Shown: piece by piece, positions 38,379 to 49,945 of the stretch
How the letters are laid out: each line of letters starts with the position of its first letter
How positions within the stretch are numbered: position 1 is the stretch's first letter
From: Desmodesmus armatus
Lineage: Eukaryota; Chlorophyta; Chlorophyceae; Sphaeropleales; Scenedesmaceae
Assembly (NCBI GenBank): GCA_007449985.2
Contig: VIIQ02000617.1
Location: 56,909 to 120,908, forward strand
Reading direction: 5' to 3'
DNA length: 64,000 nt
Position numbers and translations under genes: made by a program
The notes under the pieces: model-generated
Told to the model about the DNA's origin: nothing
The model's database searches: none
Seen by the model: the letters and a program-made list of their open reading frames with translations, nothing else

Positions 38379-41300
38379 CTACTGGATGTCAAGCTGGCAG
38401 CCTCTGCTCAACCAGGCACTGTACTTGTCCAGCAGCTGTTGCGCTGATGGCCGGCTGGCTGGGTCCTTGGTCAGCATGGCCGCCACCAGGGCCCGGGCCT
38501 CGGGGGACACAGCCTGCCAGGCTGGCAGCGACAGGTCCAGCTCAGCCTCATCGATGTAGGCGAGGCACTGCAGCAAGGCAGCAGCAAGACAGCAGGGCGC
38601 TCAGATTCAGATTACATACCTGCAGCCGAAACACTGCATCGCGGTTGACAGCCCTGCTGACAACACTGCAACAGACAGGCAGGGTGCGGCACAATACAAC
38701 TGCACCACAGCTCACCTCATCGCATGTGTTGCCCAAACTGAAGGGCAGCTGGCCGCACACCATCTCATACATCATGACGCCAGTGCTCCAGACGTCTGCT
38801 GCCTCCGTGTAGCTGCGCCTCAGCACCTCGGGGGCCATGTAGCCCATTGTGCCAGCCAGCTCACACAGCACCTGAGTGACACCACACACACCAATACACA
38901 CATGCACTCTCAGTGTCACCATACCATCCATCAGCACGCCGGGTGCCATACCAACTAAGTTCAGGCAGCCCAAATTCAAGGCAGCTCATGCTTGACAGGG
39001 CGAGCAGGGGGTGCTGCACCTTTTGATCGGTGATCTGAGCACATCACAAGCACACCACTTGCTCAGCAGACACCTGCTGATCCAATCTGGCCAACGACGT
39101 GCCTGCTAAGACGCGCACAGAGAATGACCCCGAGACAGCAGCCCTCACCTGTCCGTGCGCCAGCGGCACACTGATGCCAAAGTCAGTGACTTTTATGAGG
39201 TCTGCTGTCAACTCCTGTGGGCCATCCAGGGGCCTGGAGATGAGCAGGTTGTCAGGCTTTATGTCCCGATGCACCACACCCCTGCAGGCATAACACAAAG
39301 CAACAGACATGCGCTCCTGTCGACTGTCAGGATGCCGGTTGCCTTCAGCGCTGCTAGTGCACAACATACCTGTCTCCCCTGAAATGCTGCTGTGTAACAT
39401 CAAACCAAGCCCCAGCGCGCTCCAGCTGGCTGCTTACGTACTGCTCTACTGCAGTATCTAGCCCCTGCGTCTGCATGGACCTGCATGGACAAGTGCTGCG
39501 CTGGCTTACCTGGCATGGCAGTGCGCCAGCACCATGAGAGTGGCCCTGGTTGCAGCAGCTGCAGCTGCTTCTGGCAGCTGGTAGTCTGGGCAGCGCTCCA
39601 TCAGGTGCCACAGCGTGCCCCCACCACACCAGTCCATGACCATGTGTAGGCTGTGCACATCCTCATACACAGCGCGCAGGGCGACGACATGCGGATGGCC
39701 CACCACCGCCTGCACCCCACCCATACAGCCGTCAGGTTGAGAGCAAACAGCAGCACGTCAGTTGACAATCACAACACACCTTAATGTAGGGATCAGTTGA
39801 AAAGGACACATGTGGCATGCTGGCAAGCACTCTTGCCATACCAAGAAACATACCAAGAAACAAACAACCACTTCGCATGCGGGGTCTATGGGCAGTAATC
39901 GTCCCACTATGTTTCCCGAGCACAGCGCAGCACACCTGCAGGATAGCCACCTCCCGCTGCACTGCCAGCATTGCTGCCTTGACCTCCGAGCTGTGCAGAA
40001 TGCCCTGCTTGCTGATAGACTTGCAGGCTGCAGTCATCCCGCTGGACTTGTTGGTCACCAGCCGGGTGACGCAGCTGGCACCCATGCCCAGTGTCGGGCC
40101 CAGCTCCCAGTCCCGCATCACCTGCAGCAAGAGCCAGCAGACATGACATCGAACATGTGCACGAATGAATGGAGAACTAATTCATAGTTGCTACAACCAG
40201 AACTGAATCGACTAGATGGTTGGGCTTGCTGGCTGACAGCAATAGCCAAGCGCGGAGCCGAGCAGCAGTTGCATGCAGCATGCTGCAGGTTTGCCCTCAC
40301 CTCTCTGCCAACTGTGCCATGTCTCAGCACGCCATCAAACACCCTGTGCGAGGTCACCTTCTGCAGCCCTGCATTCAGCTTGTCCATGATGCGCGCAGCC
40401 TTGTAGCTGGCCATAGACTCAAGCTGCTGCAGCGCCGTGCGCAGGCTGCTCTGCGGCATCAGGCCACCTGTGCTGGGCGAAGAGGGTGCAAGCTGATGCT
40501 GTGCTGATGCCGGCGTTGTCAGCTGCGATGACTGCTGCTGCTGAGGGTGGAACCTGCACCCCGGCCTGTGCTGCCTGTGCCGGTGGTGCGCTATCCTGAC
40601 GGATGACGTCATTTTCAGCAAGACGGGCTCAGGTGCAGCCCCACTGGGCGCAGCAGCGAGGCACCCGTTTATGCTGGTGCGGCCGACTGTGTTGCCGCTT
40701 GTGGCAGCTATGACCAATGCCTTGCCTGGGCTGGGCGTCGTGGTCAGGCTGCAGCTCTGGCTGCCTCCTATGCTGCTGCTGAGCCCTGCACAACCGGGGC
40801 TGCGTGCATAGCCGGCGTCGCTGCCTGTGGAGCTGAAACGTCCAACCAGCAGGGGGCAGTCGCAGCTGGACGGGCTGCTGATGAGCGAGGACCTGGGTGA
40901 CCGCAGCGTTGGTGGCGTGCCTGCATGCAGGACAAACAGCAGGACACAGGGCAGGGTTGCATGCAACAGGCCAGCACGTTGACATGCACGCCAGTCCAGG
41001 TGGTTCACGTCCAGCAGCACTGTGCAAAACAATGTGACGTTGCCATGCATGTTGCTGATGATGCACTTGGGCACCACCTGAGGCCACTAGAGCGCCATGC
41101 AGGATATCAAGAGATGCGCAGGGCTGCCATTCCATCGATGAAATTCTTTGGTGCAACACGAACCTGGTGTTGCGTTGATGAGCTGGATGGGCGGCTGGAT
41201 GGATGGTTCAGTGAAAACTTGGTGCTGCCATGGTATCGGCACGGGCTGCTGGCTGCTCATCCCTGGCGTGAACGTTAGGCTGCCGTAGGGTCCCAGCTGC

Positions 41301-42064
41301 GCGGGAGCCACCTGAGGACTGCTGACTGCAGACGCAGAGGTGCTCTTGCCGCTTGCCCACGCGAGCAGCTTGTGCACACGGCACTTGAGCTTCCTGCTGT
41401 GCAGGGGCTGCAGCTGCTGCTGCAGCAGCTCGTCCTGCGCCACATCCTGCTTGTCCAGCACGCTGCGGATCTGCTTGAAGCTGGGCTCCTGCTCGTGCTG
41501 GGAGAGCTGCTGCACGGGCGGCGCATGGCGCTTCTGCGAGCTGTGCGGCACTGACTGTGTCGAGCGCAGCCAGCTGCCGCCGAGTGGCAGGAAGCGCAGG
41601 ATGCTGCCCTTGCGGTCGTCTGCGGCAGCTGCTGGGGCGTCGCGCTCCAGGTGCTGCTGCCCTGATGCAGCCTGCGCTGCAAGGTCGCTGTGTCCTGCAG
41701 CGACGGCAGCCTGCTGTACCTTGCTGTGCTGACCACCAGCAGCTGCCGACGCTGCTGCAACTGAGTGCCCTAGCTCGAACTCAAACGGGCTGTCTGGTGG
41801 GATGCTGAAGTTCAAGGATTGCTGTGAGACGATGCTCTGTAGGTGCGTGCGCTGGTTGGCCAGACTGCTGAAGGAGTGACCTAGGGCCTGCGAGCTGCAG
41901 GATGGGTTGCCCTGCCAGGACTTGGCACCATCACAGCCTGACGACGGGCTGGCCCTCTGCTGCTCTGGTGCTGGCAGGACGGCAGGGAGCAGGACGTCAT
42001 CACACTCCGACTGGACTGTCAAAAAGGGCGATGGTGGGTCCTTAGCCACCTCTGACATCACCAT
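38379..42064 (-). CDS. Serine/threonine protein kinase, CAMK/CDPK-like, 7 exons
   Basis: Exons, 5' to 3': 42064-41164, 40920-40301, 40121-39936, 39709-39510, 39281-39149, 38871-38716 and 38567-38379, phases 1, 0, 0, 2, 0, 0, giving 794 residues. Residues 1-500 are low-complexity Ser/Gln/Pro-rich sequence, probably disordered. The kinase domain starts near 512 with every catalytic element: glycine loop [11 protein letters not shown], lysine in TAACKSIS (Lys541), [17 protein letters not shown] (Asp642), VTDFGIS (Asp669), [11 protein letters not shown] and [20 protein letters not shown]. Only a short tail follows; no EF hands are present, so it is not a typical calcium-dependent kinase. The first donor (GTTCGT) is weak. 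A 46-bp exon-like segment at 38620-38665 would break the frame and is left out. Confidence 0.88.
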
Positions 42065-43267
42065 GAGGCGCTAGCAGCGGCCTGCAGCAGGATTGATGGG
42101 TCAGTGTGCAGTCTGCTGCTGCAGTGACACCTGGGACCCAGCACGGACCTGTGGCCGAGAATGTGTATCACAAGAACAACTGATGGCACTTTTGCTCCAT
42201 ATTCACCTGTACCTAGAGCCGTGAAAGTGATTGACATGGCATCATCACGCAAGAGCTCTGAGCATACTATCTCGGCGAGGCAATTAATTGTTCTTGTATA
42301 TGCAAAAGAAGTCGCGCATGGCTGGCAACAGGCACAGCAGGAGAAAGGCTTGGCAAGGAACGATGGGAAGGAACGAGATGAAACGGTGAAACGGAGAGAG
42401 AGACACTAGTGATGAGTAAGAATAGGAGTAGAACATGAAGAGAGCTGTGGAAACCGTGGATGGCGAAAACGCTTGTCCAAGGTAAGTTACACTCCTCTAC
42501 CATAAACCCCATCAAGTTCTATCATTTCGCACCCCGATACTACGTTGCATGGGGGTGTGTTACAGTGACAACTGCACTGCCTTTATACCCTGTGCAAAGC
42601 TTAGTGTCTTCCTCTGCACCATCGTCTTCTCACGTGTACTGTACACAGCTAGCAGGTCATACGGCAGTGGAGGGGGGGAGGAAGAAGGTGGTATGCTTCA
42701 TCTTGTTGACATGGATGTTCTCTCTGACCAGACATGCATTTCCAACTCCATGCTTGATCGCTCAATCTCTTGTCAGCGGCGGGGGTGAGTCACAGGGATG
42801 TACTGTACCGTAGTGTGTTTCTGTCTGTCCTGTTCAGTGACTAAGTGCGTATCACAAAATTTCCGTAGGCAAGCCAGGGAGCCTTCTGCGCCATCATGCG
42901 TCACCCCGGGTATGTACAGCATGCACAACTAAGCTTGCACAGGCTTGTGGCATTGCAGACTTGCAGAGGAGCGTCATATCGCATCAGACTGGTGTTATGT
43001 TGCTTAACCACATCATGGGAAACTTCCATTGGACAACCTCAACCTTGATGACACAGGCCTGCAGCAATGACACAATACCTCGGTGATTGCAATTATGACA
43101 AGGGGGTCAGGCTAATGTAGGGGGTCGAACTCTGTATGGTAAGTGTTTGTGGTGTGTTTTTGCGTAGTGTTCCCATCGAATTCCTCTTAGGTCAGCCAGG
43201 GAATCCGCAAGGGAACTCCCGTCCACCTCCACTGTTGCGCTCTTGCCTAGAGGTCAAGCGATCAAGC
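42065..43267. other. Intergenic region between divergent kinase and deaminase copy 2
   Basis: About 1.2 kb holding both promoters. Open frames at 42460-42813 and 43136-43267 show no recognisable sequence. The second is in frame with the deaminase start and could add N-terminal residues, though its ATG is itself followed by a GTAAGT donor-like site. Confidence 0.5.
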
Positions 43268-44678
43268 ATGCAGCTGGACACGCATGTCTGCTGTACGGAG
43301 AAGGCACCTGCCTGCCACACGTCTGCGCCAATGAGGCACAACAAGGAGGTGAGTCAGTCGATCACCGTCAGCACAGACGAGCCCTTCGGCTTCCATGCTG
43401 CTGCATGCGCTCAGCGCTTGCCTTTATATGCATGCACGCCCTTCAGGGTGACAATGGGCAGGTTGACGCTCTGCGAATGAAGCATGCAACCACCTTCCCC
43501 AACCACCCCCTTCCTTGTCTGCTCTCTGTGACCCCAGGCTTTGGATGTGAGCGGGCTTGAGCACCCTCACGCTCCTTTCATGGAGAGAGCCATCTACCTG
43601 AGCAGGGTTGCTGGCCTGGAGAGGCGCACAGGTGTGTTTGGTGCGGTCTCACTCTAGGAATTGACTCCAGGCCAAGGCGGCCTGCCAATGGCATGTCAGG
43701 GATGGTTCTGCTGCATGCCAGGGATGGCTCTGGTGCTGGTGGATCGTGCAGACTCGGCACAGAGCGTGCAAGCATGCTCTATAGGAAGGCACCTTCAATA
43801 TAGGGCACGTTGTTTAACGCCTTACGAGCATGACGTACTGAGCATCTCATGTCATCCTGTTGCGCCTTCTCAAGCGGTTTGCTGCTTGCCTGTCTGTGCT
43901 GCTGTTGCTATTGTTTGGCAGGTGGCTGCTTTGGTGCTGTGATTGTCAAGGATGGCAGGATCGTGGGTGAGGGCTACAACAACGTCGTCAGCAAGAACGA
44001 CCCCACTTGGTGAGTTGGCTGTCGCTGAGCCGGTAGGGCAGTGTGGGGCGTGAAGTATGGGTGCAGCCTGCTTGCAAAACGCAGGTAGCTTGGCTGCTGC
44101 ACCTTGATATGCTGGGTTGTGCCATAGCTGCAATCCCTCCCCCAGGTATGGACAGGGTCAAGCAGCCCAGCAGCTGCAATCCCTGATGCGTACTAGATGG
44201 GTCCTGCATGCGTGATAGGTGGAACCAGAGAATGGATCATGTCAGCCTTGGCATATAATCCATGCACAACCTGGGGTTGATGCTGAGCAGCCCTGCTCTT
44301 CAGTACTGTGTTGCCATCGTCTGACTCCTGTGCCCCCCTGCTTTTCCTGTGCTGCTCAGGCACGGTGAGGTGGGCGCCATCCGTGACGCGTCTGCCCGCC
44401 TGGGCACCCCCCACCTGCGTGGCTGCGTGCTGTACACCAGCTCTGAGCCCTGCCCCATGTGCATGGGCGCCTGCTACTGGGCGCGCATCGACAAGATCTT
44501 CTACGCCACCACCGCCAAGGACGTGAAGGACCACGGCCGCTTTGAGGACGAGGACTTCTACGAGGAGTTTGCCAAGCCCCCCGCGGACCGCAACATCCCT
44601 GCCCTGGAGTTCATGAGGGAGGAGGCCGTCAAGGTCTGGGAGGAGTTCAGCCAGCTGCCAGACAGGTGCCACTACTGA
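43268..44678 (+). CDS. Guanine/guanosine deaminase-like enzyme, copy 2, 4 exons
   Basis: Inverted paralogue of the gene at 18592-19717. Exons are 43268-43348, 43538-43631, 43922-44009 and 44360-44678, phases 0, 1 and 2, giving 193 residues. The last two introns sit at exactly the same codon positions as in copy 1; here the first exon is split by an extra intron. Zinc and catalytic residues are kept (HGEV, His89/Glu91; PCPMC, Cys119/Cys122). The N-terminus differs from copy 1, while the 319-bp last exon differs by three synonymous bases only. The middle exons encode several changes (FGAVIVKDGRIVGEGYNNVV against FGAVVVKNGKIVGEGYNNVI). Both copies look functional. The start codon is less sure than the rest. 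Confidence 0.82.
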
Positions 44679-46499
44679 GCACACCGCACCAGCAGGCTGC
44701 AGTGCATCATGGCCTCTGGCAGCCATGTTCCAATGCCAAGTCTCTGCTGGGTGGGTGTGCCAGCTGCCAGGTGGAATGCCACCTCCCGGCAATGCCAGTC
44801 GGCAGTTTTGATGCAACAGCTGTTCAAATGTGATGCGAGCAGCCCATGTCGGTTGTTGCCCGACAGTTTAGTTTGAATCATCACAGGGATATGTTGGCAG
44901 CACACCTGGAAGTTTGCAAGGGTTGGCAGCAAATGAAATGGCTGCTGGTGTGCTGGTTACTTGTGCTGGAGCAGTGGGTGCTGGACCTGGCGATCCATTA
45001 GCACTAGCGCTATTCACTTGTGGCCTGGCCCCAGCTGGTGCTGCTGCTTGTACATTAGCTGCCATGCATGCAGCAGAGAGCTTCTTTCACTCTAGCTGTC
45101 AACAGGTTCCAGAGTGAGGTTGCAAATACACCTCCTATCAGTTGATTAATTGTGGGTGCGACTGCCCAGATTGATTGTCACTTCATCATCGTGGGTGCGA
45201 CTGCCCAAACTGTTTGTCAAGGTGTGGGTGCGACTGCCCAAATCTGTTTGTTGATGTGTGATTGTGGGTGCGACTGCCCAAACCGTCTGTCAACCATTGT
45301 GGGTGCGACTGCCCAAGTCATTTGCATCTGCCTCCTGCTCATGTTTGCCCAAGCAATCTGCAGCAGTGCGGACGAGGTTGGCCTGCATCACGGTTGTGCA
45401 TGGGTCCCTGGCACATCCTTGGTTGCAACAAGGGCCAAACCCTATGTCATGCAGAGTGTGCACTGCTGCTGGCAAGTTGTGACATTTCTGGTGTGGTGGT
45501 GATTGCCTGGCGCGCTTGTGTTGGCTGTGCTGGCCGGCACTGACTTGGCTGCTTGTGTTCAACAGATGTCGAGGGGGCGTCATTTTCGCATCTTGCCACC
45601 TTTGGCAGCGCATAACTGCCACAAATCTTCTTGCATCATGGGTCTCCTTGCACTATGAGACATCAGAGGGCGCGATTGCCCAGAACTTGAGTTGTTGCAG
45701 GGCGCGACTGCCTAGAACTTGTGCATGCATGTGTCAGTGTCTGCTGCTGTCCTGCAAGGGGTATCTGCTGAGCTGTCCTGAGACATGAGGGTGCGACTGC
45801 CCAAGCATTATGAGACATGAGGGTGCGACTGCCCAAGCATTATGAGACATGAGGGTGCGACTGCCCAAGCACTGTTTTTGAGAGTTAGGAGGGTGTGACT
45901 GCCCGCAGTTACATATATCTTTGTGTATACAGTGTGACTCACCCCAGACACTAGTTGCCAGAACCGCGGTTGAGTTGTTTCTGGCCGGGTGCAGCCCAAC
46001 CAAGTATGGTGGACTTCAAAGCGCAACTGTCCTGTGTGGCGTGTTGTTCTTCGCCACCCATTTGAGTTTTCGCTGTGGTTGGCTGTTGTGTGCAAGGTGT
46101 GCTCAGCCATTTCAGTTCCTGGCAGGCCTTGCATGCAGTGTGCTTGCGTTGCTTGTGGACCTTGTACCGGAATGCCTTGCTGCATGCGATGCCAGTGGCA
46201 GTGATGGAAGGGACCCCGCCAGGTGCCCGTTGAAAGTGTTGAGGTTGAAGTGGGCTGAGAATCAGACATGTTGGGATTGTGCAAATGTGTTGAGCCATTG
46301 CCTGGCTCATCCGTGATGTGTATGTGTAAGGAAGTGTCAAACCATCCCCCAAGAAGTATCAATACAAAAGCACCCACCTTAAAAATGCCTCTATTCAATC
46401 TTCGGCCCTGCCCCCCTGCCTTACAAACCAGGATGCTGGCAAAATCTGGTAGCAGCCACCCACTCACGCAATTTTGTCTGCAAGGCTGTCCAGTGCGGC
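44679..46499. other. Downstream flank of deaminase copy 2 with repeat cluster
   Basis: No protein-coding exon is supported. The segment begins with 3' UTR homologous to that of copy 1 (GCACACCGCACCAGCAGGCT) and then carries the GGGTGCGACTGCCC cluster. The 5' limit of the LINE lies somewhere near its end. Confidence 0.5.
45153..45905 (+). repeat. GGGTGCGACTGCCC repeat cluster, about 11 copies
   Basis: Copies lie near 45154, 45191, 45226, 45268, 45300, 45671 (GGGCGCGATTGCCC), 45700, 45790, 45822, 45854 and 45890. The first five are spaced 32-42 bp. Three copies at 45789-45870 form a perfect 32-bp tandem unit with AAGCATTATGAGACATGA. The motif is the reverse complement of the cluster at 17526-17795. 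Confidence 0.88.
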
Positions 46500-46589
46500 T
46501 TGTGCCACGCGTCGCACAGCGCAACCATACAGTGCTCAGTGCTCACCACCTCCGTGATCAAAGGACCCCAAGATAGGTCCTGTCCTAAG

Positions 46590-47716
46590 GACATCAACTC
46601 CCTTGTCATGGGGCTACTGCAGTACACAGTTAGGGACGCCACACGCATGCTGGTACAGCAGGGGGCAGGGTCAGGCAGACCTTGGAGGGGCCAGGGGTTC
46701 TGGTGCCACCAGCAGGAGGAGGGAGGCAGGGCAGTGGGGGGAGTGGGCGTGCTGCTTTCACATCGGGTTGTGGGAGAAGCAGCAGACCCAGTCGTAGAGC
46801 ACCAGGGGCCGTCGGGCAGGGTGCTGAAGGTGTCTTGGCAGACACCATGGGGTAGCACGCTGGCAGCAACGGCAGTGTACGCCCCCTGCACGCCCCAGGA
46901 CAGGGCCGAGTTCTTTTCAGGGGAGTATGTAGATGCAGTGTCGTCGGGAACGCAGCAGGGGCAGATAGTCGGGGGCGACTTCAACTGCGTCATGCGCCCA
47001 GCAGATGTGCTGCCAGCTGCACAGCAGCAGCCGGCAGCATCTAGCCGCATGGTAGGCGGGGCGGAGCTGCGGACAGCCAACTTCCTGAGGGGCCTTCAGG
47101 ATGCATGGTTGCTGCAGCACCCTCACCAGTTGCAGCCAACCCACTACACGCAGCATGCCGGCAGCACTGACAGCGCAGGACAGGAGGTGCTGGGCCCTAT
47201 CTCGAGGGGCCGCATCGATTATGTCTTCCTCTCCGACGACATGATCCATGCTGGTTGGCTGCAGCGCACACTGCAGCACAGGCTGTTCCCCAGCGATCAC
47301 CGCCCAGTGCTGGCTTACCTGCAGCCGCCTGGGACCCCCGAGCAGGGCAAGGGGCGGTGGCGCTTCCCCAACCACATGCTGGGGGTGGAGGCCTTCAGGG
47401 AACCGTACCGCCGCCAGCTGCAGGACGCGATAGCAGCACTGGAACAGCGCAGCCCGCGTCTTGACCCAGCAGAGGAATGGGAGCAGATCAAGAAGCTGGC
47501 TCAGAGTCTCTGCCAGCAGCTTGAGCAGCAGCTGAACAGGCAACAGAATCAGGAGCGCTAGCGTCTCTGGCAGCAGATCGCTGCAGCGCGCAACATCAGC
47601 CGCGCACTGGGGGATGCACAGGGGGTACGGGACCAGTTAGCCGCAGAGAAGGCCTTCACCGCCTTCGAGGTTGCTCAACTGGAGCAGGAAGCAGCCGCTA
47701 CAGAGCCGCTCTGGGA
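46590..47716 (+). pseudogene. LINE endonuclease domain region, ends in a nonsense codon
   Basis: Part of the LINE. The frame is open through the EEP-type endonuclease (GGDFN and SDHRP motifs) until TAG at 47559. The next codons continue in the same frame into the reverse transcriptase, so the TAG is a point change in one long ORF and not a natural end. Confidence 0.75.
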
Positions 47717-49789
47717 GGTGTACGGGGAGCAGTCCACCTTCTTGTTCCACCAGGGGGGCAGGTCTGCCCAGGAGCCTCAAGCAATAGCTGAGGTGCAGCG
47801 GCCTGACGGGGTGACAGTAGTAGCGCAGGGAAGGGATGGGATAGCAGCAGTGGGGGAGCTGCTGGCAGACTTCTACGATCCCGCCAAGGGTGGCATGTTC
47901 TCATGCCACCTCACGGACCGGCAGCAGCAGGACATCTTGCTGGCAGCCATTGATAGGAAACTAGACGAGCAGCAGCAGCAGCAGTGCAGTGGGGAAGGGG
48001 AGGAGGGCACCCTGACAGGGCAGGAGGCGCACGCAGCTCTGGCCAGCCTGCCACGGGGTAAGGCTCCAGGCAGTGACGGACTCACCTATGAGTTCTATAC
48101 TGCCATGTGGGAGGTGGTAGGGGACCACCTCGTAGCAGCCTTCAACTTTAGCTTCCAGCAGCCGGAGCTTAGACTGTCAGAGTCGCAGCGGCTGGGCCTG
48201 ATCACCCTCATCTACAAGGGGGGTGGCAAGCCCAGGGCAGACCCAGCCAGCTACAGGCCCATCACCCTCCTCAACTGCGATCTCAAGATCGTGGCCAAGG
48301 TGCTGGTGCACAGGTTGGGTCCAGCTTGCGCCAGTGTCATAGACCCCACGCAGACCGCCTTCGTCCCAGGGCGGGACATTGCAGACAATGTGCTGCACCA
48401 CCTGGAGGAAATCGACTTCCTCCAGGAGGTGCAGCGGCCGGGCTGCATTGTCTTTTTAGACTTCGAGAAGGCCTATGACCGCCTCAACAGGGGGTGGTTG
48501 CTGCGCTGCATGGAGGCCATGCAGTTCCCTGAGAGCAGCAGGCGCTGGGTGCGCTTGCTGCCAAAAAAAAGCAGGCGCTGGGTGCGCTTGCTGCTGGAGG
48601 GCACCATCGGTCAGATCATCTTCAACGGCGGTCACAGCAGCAGGGCATTCGACATCCCCTCCGGCTGTGCACAGGGCAGCCCTCTCAGCCCGCTGCTATA
48701 TGTCATAGCAGCGCAGCCGCTAGCCAGGTGCAGACAGCTACAGCGGGAGGGTGGCATCACCAGCATCGACATGCCGGGCGACCAGGGCCCCGCCCCCTGC
48801 TGCCACCAGCACGCAGACGACACCACCCTGCATGCGGCCTCACCGGCGGACGTGGGCACCCTGCTGCAGCAGGCTGTGGAGCCGTTCTGTGCAGCCAGCG
48901 CAGCAAAGCTCAACGTAGACAAGAGCCAGGGTATGGGGCTGGGACCTCAGCAGCATGCAGGGTTTAGATGCAGCGACGGGTATAGTGTTTGTGAACACGA
49001 GGGATGCCCCCATCAGGCACCTGGGCGTACTGTTGTCTGTCGAGGGTGCGACACGCTTTGCAGACCAGCTTTTTGAGCAGCGGCTGCGCAACATTGGGCA
49101 CAGGGCACGCACCTGGAGCAGGTATGACCTCTCACTGCTGGGCAGGTGTGAGGTAGCCAGGCAGGTGCTGGCCTCCTGTTTGGTGTACCATGCGCAGTTT
49201 GTGCCAATACCTGGGGCAGGGTGGGAGTGGGCAGCCGCAACAGCAGCCGCAGCCACAGCCGGGACAGGCTGTGAACGGAGGCGCGCAGCAACACCAGCAG
49301 TAGCAGCAGTCACAGCAGCAGGTTGGGACACAGCAGCAGCAGCTGCCGACTCCAGACAGCTATCAGCTCGAGTCTCTGTCTCACCTCTTTGTGCAGTGCC
49401 CCGTCGCGGTGGCTGTGTGGGCTTGGTTTGCAGGTGTGTGGCAGAGGGTGCAGCCGGGAGCAGCAGTGGACTTCAGTAGCGTTCGCATCCTGCTGCTGGA
49501 TGACAGCACAGTGTGGAAGCCTCCACCAGCGCTGCAGCAGCTTTGGACATACCTGCGGCTGCTACTGCTGGAGTCCTTCTGGGTGGTTTGGTGTGCCAGC
49601 GAGGGCCGGCCGTACAGCAGTGTTGCAGTGTTGAGAGCTATGGAACGCTCTGTCAGTGCGTGCATGCCAAGACTAGACTTTCCTATGACTTTGGATGCCA
49701 TGAAGAGAGTCTGGGCTCGGACTCAGGGAATCCTGCGAACGACGAGGTTACCGATGACCGACCAAGATAACAGATACAACTGGAAATGA
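47717..49789 (+). pseudogene. LINE reverse transcriptase and C-terminal zinc-finger region, frameshifted
   Basis: RT fingers and palm are intact to about 48950 (FLDFEKAYDR, GSPLSPLLY, HADDTTLHA). Near 48960 an extra G moves the frame, after which LDAATGIVFVNTRDAPIRHL continues the thumb region. A second shift before 49360 leads to the CPVA-type zinc finger and a stop at 49789. A 33-bp in-frame duplication lies at 48531-48595. Confidence 0.8.
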
Positions 49790-49945
49790 TGTAGGAAAGA
49801 TAACCAGAAGGAATTGGAAGTGTCGAGCATGAGCGCAGGGCTCGTGCTTGATGCCGAAAGGTCGACTGACCTTCGACCGACCAACCGGATTACGGTTGCG
49901 TCAGGCCGTTGACAACCAAAAGATAAAGTATCGAGCTTACACATG

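Larger units (their letters stand above)
46590..49945 (+). mobile_element. LINE (non-LTR) retrotransposon, 5'-truncated and inactivated
   Basis: One polyprotein-like frame covers an endonuclease/exonuclease/phosphatase domain (IVGGDFNCVM near 46970, RIDYVFLSDD, FPSDHRPVLAYL) and a reverse transcriptase (GKAPGSDGLTYEFY, YRPITLLNCDLKIVAKVL, QTAFVPGRDI, FLDFEKAYDR, GCAQGSPLSPLLY, and HADD in place of the usual YADD). A C-terminal zf-RVT-like part follows (ESLSHLFVQCPVAVAVWAW near 49375). The N-terminal endonuclease motifs are missing, so the 5' end is truncated or decayed. There is a TAG at 47559-47561, a frameshift near 48960 and another at about 49210-49350. The 3' end is not poly(A) but a unique tail ending near 49945, shared with a second copy at 52096-52411. 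Confidence 0.88.

Noticed and set aside
44193..44816. Open frame antisense to deaminase copy 2
   Set aside because: Shadow of the GC-rich deaminase exon; the same shadow appears opposite copy 1.
45808..46524. Minus-strand frame of 238 codons as the missing half of the gypsy element
   Set aside because: No RT, RNase H or integrase motifs; it overlaps the GGGTGCGACTGCCC cluster.
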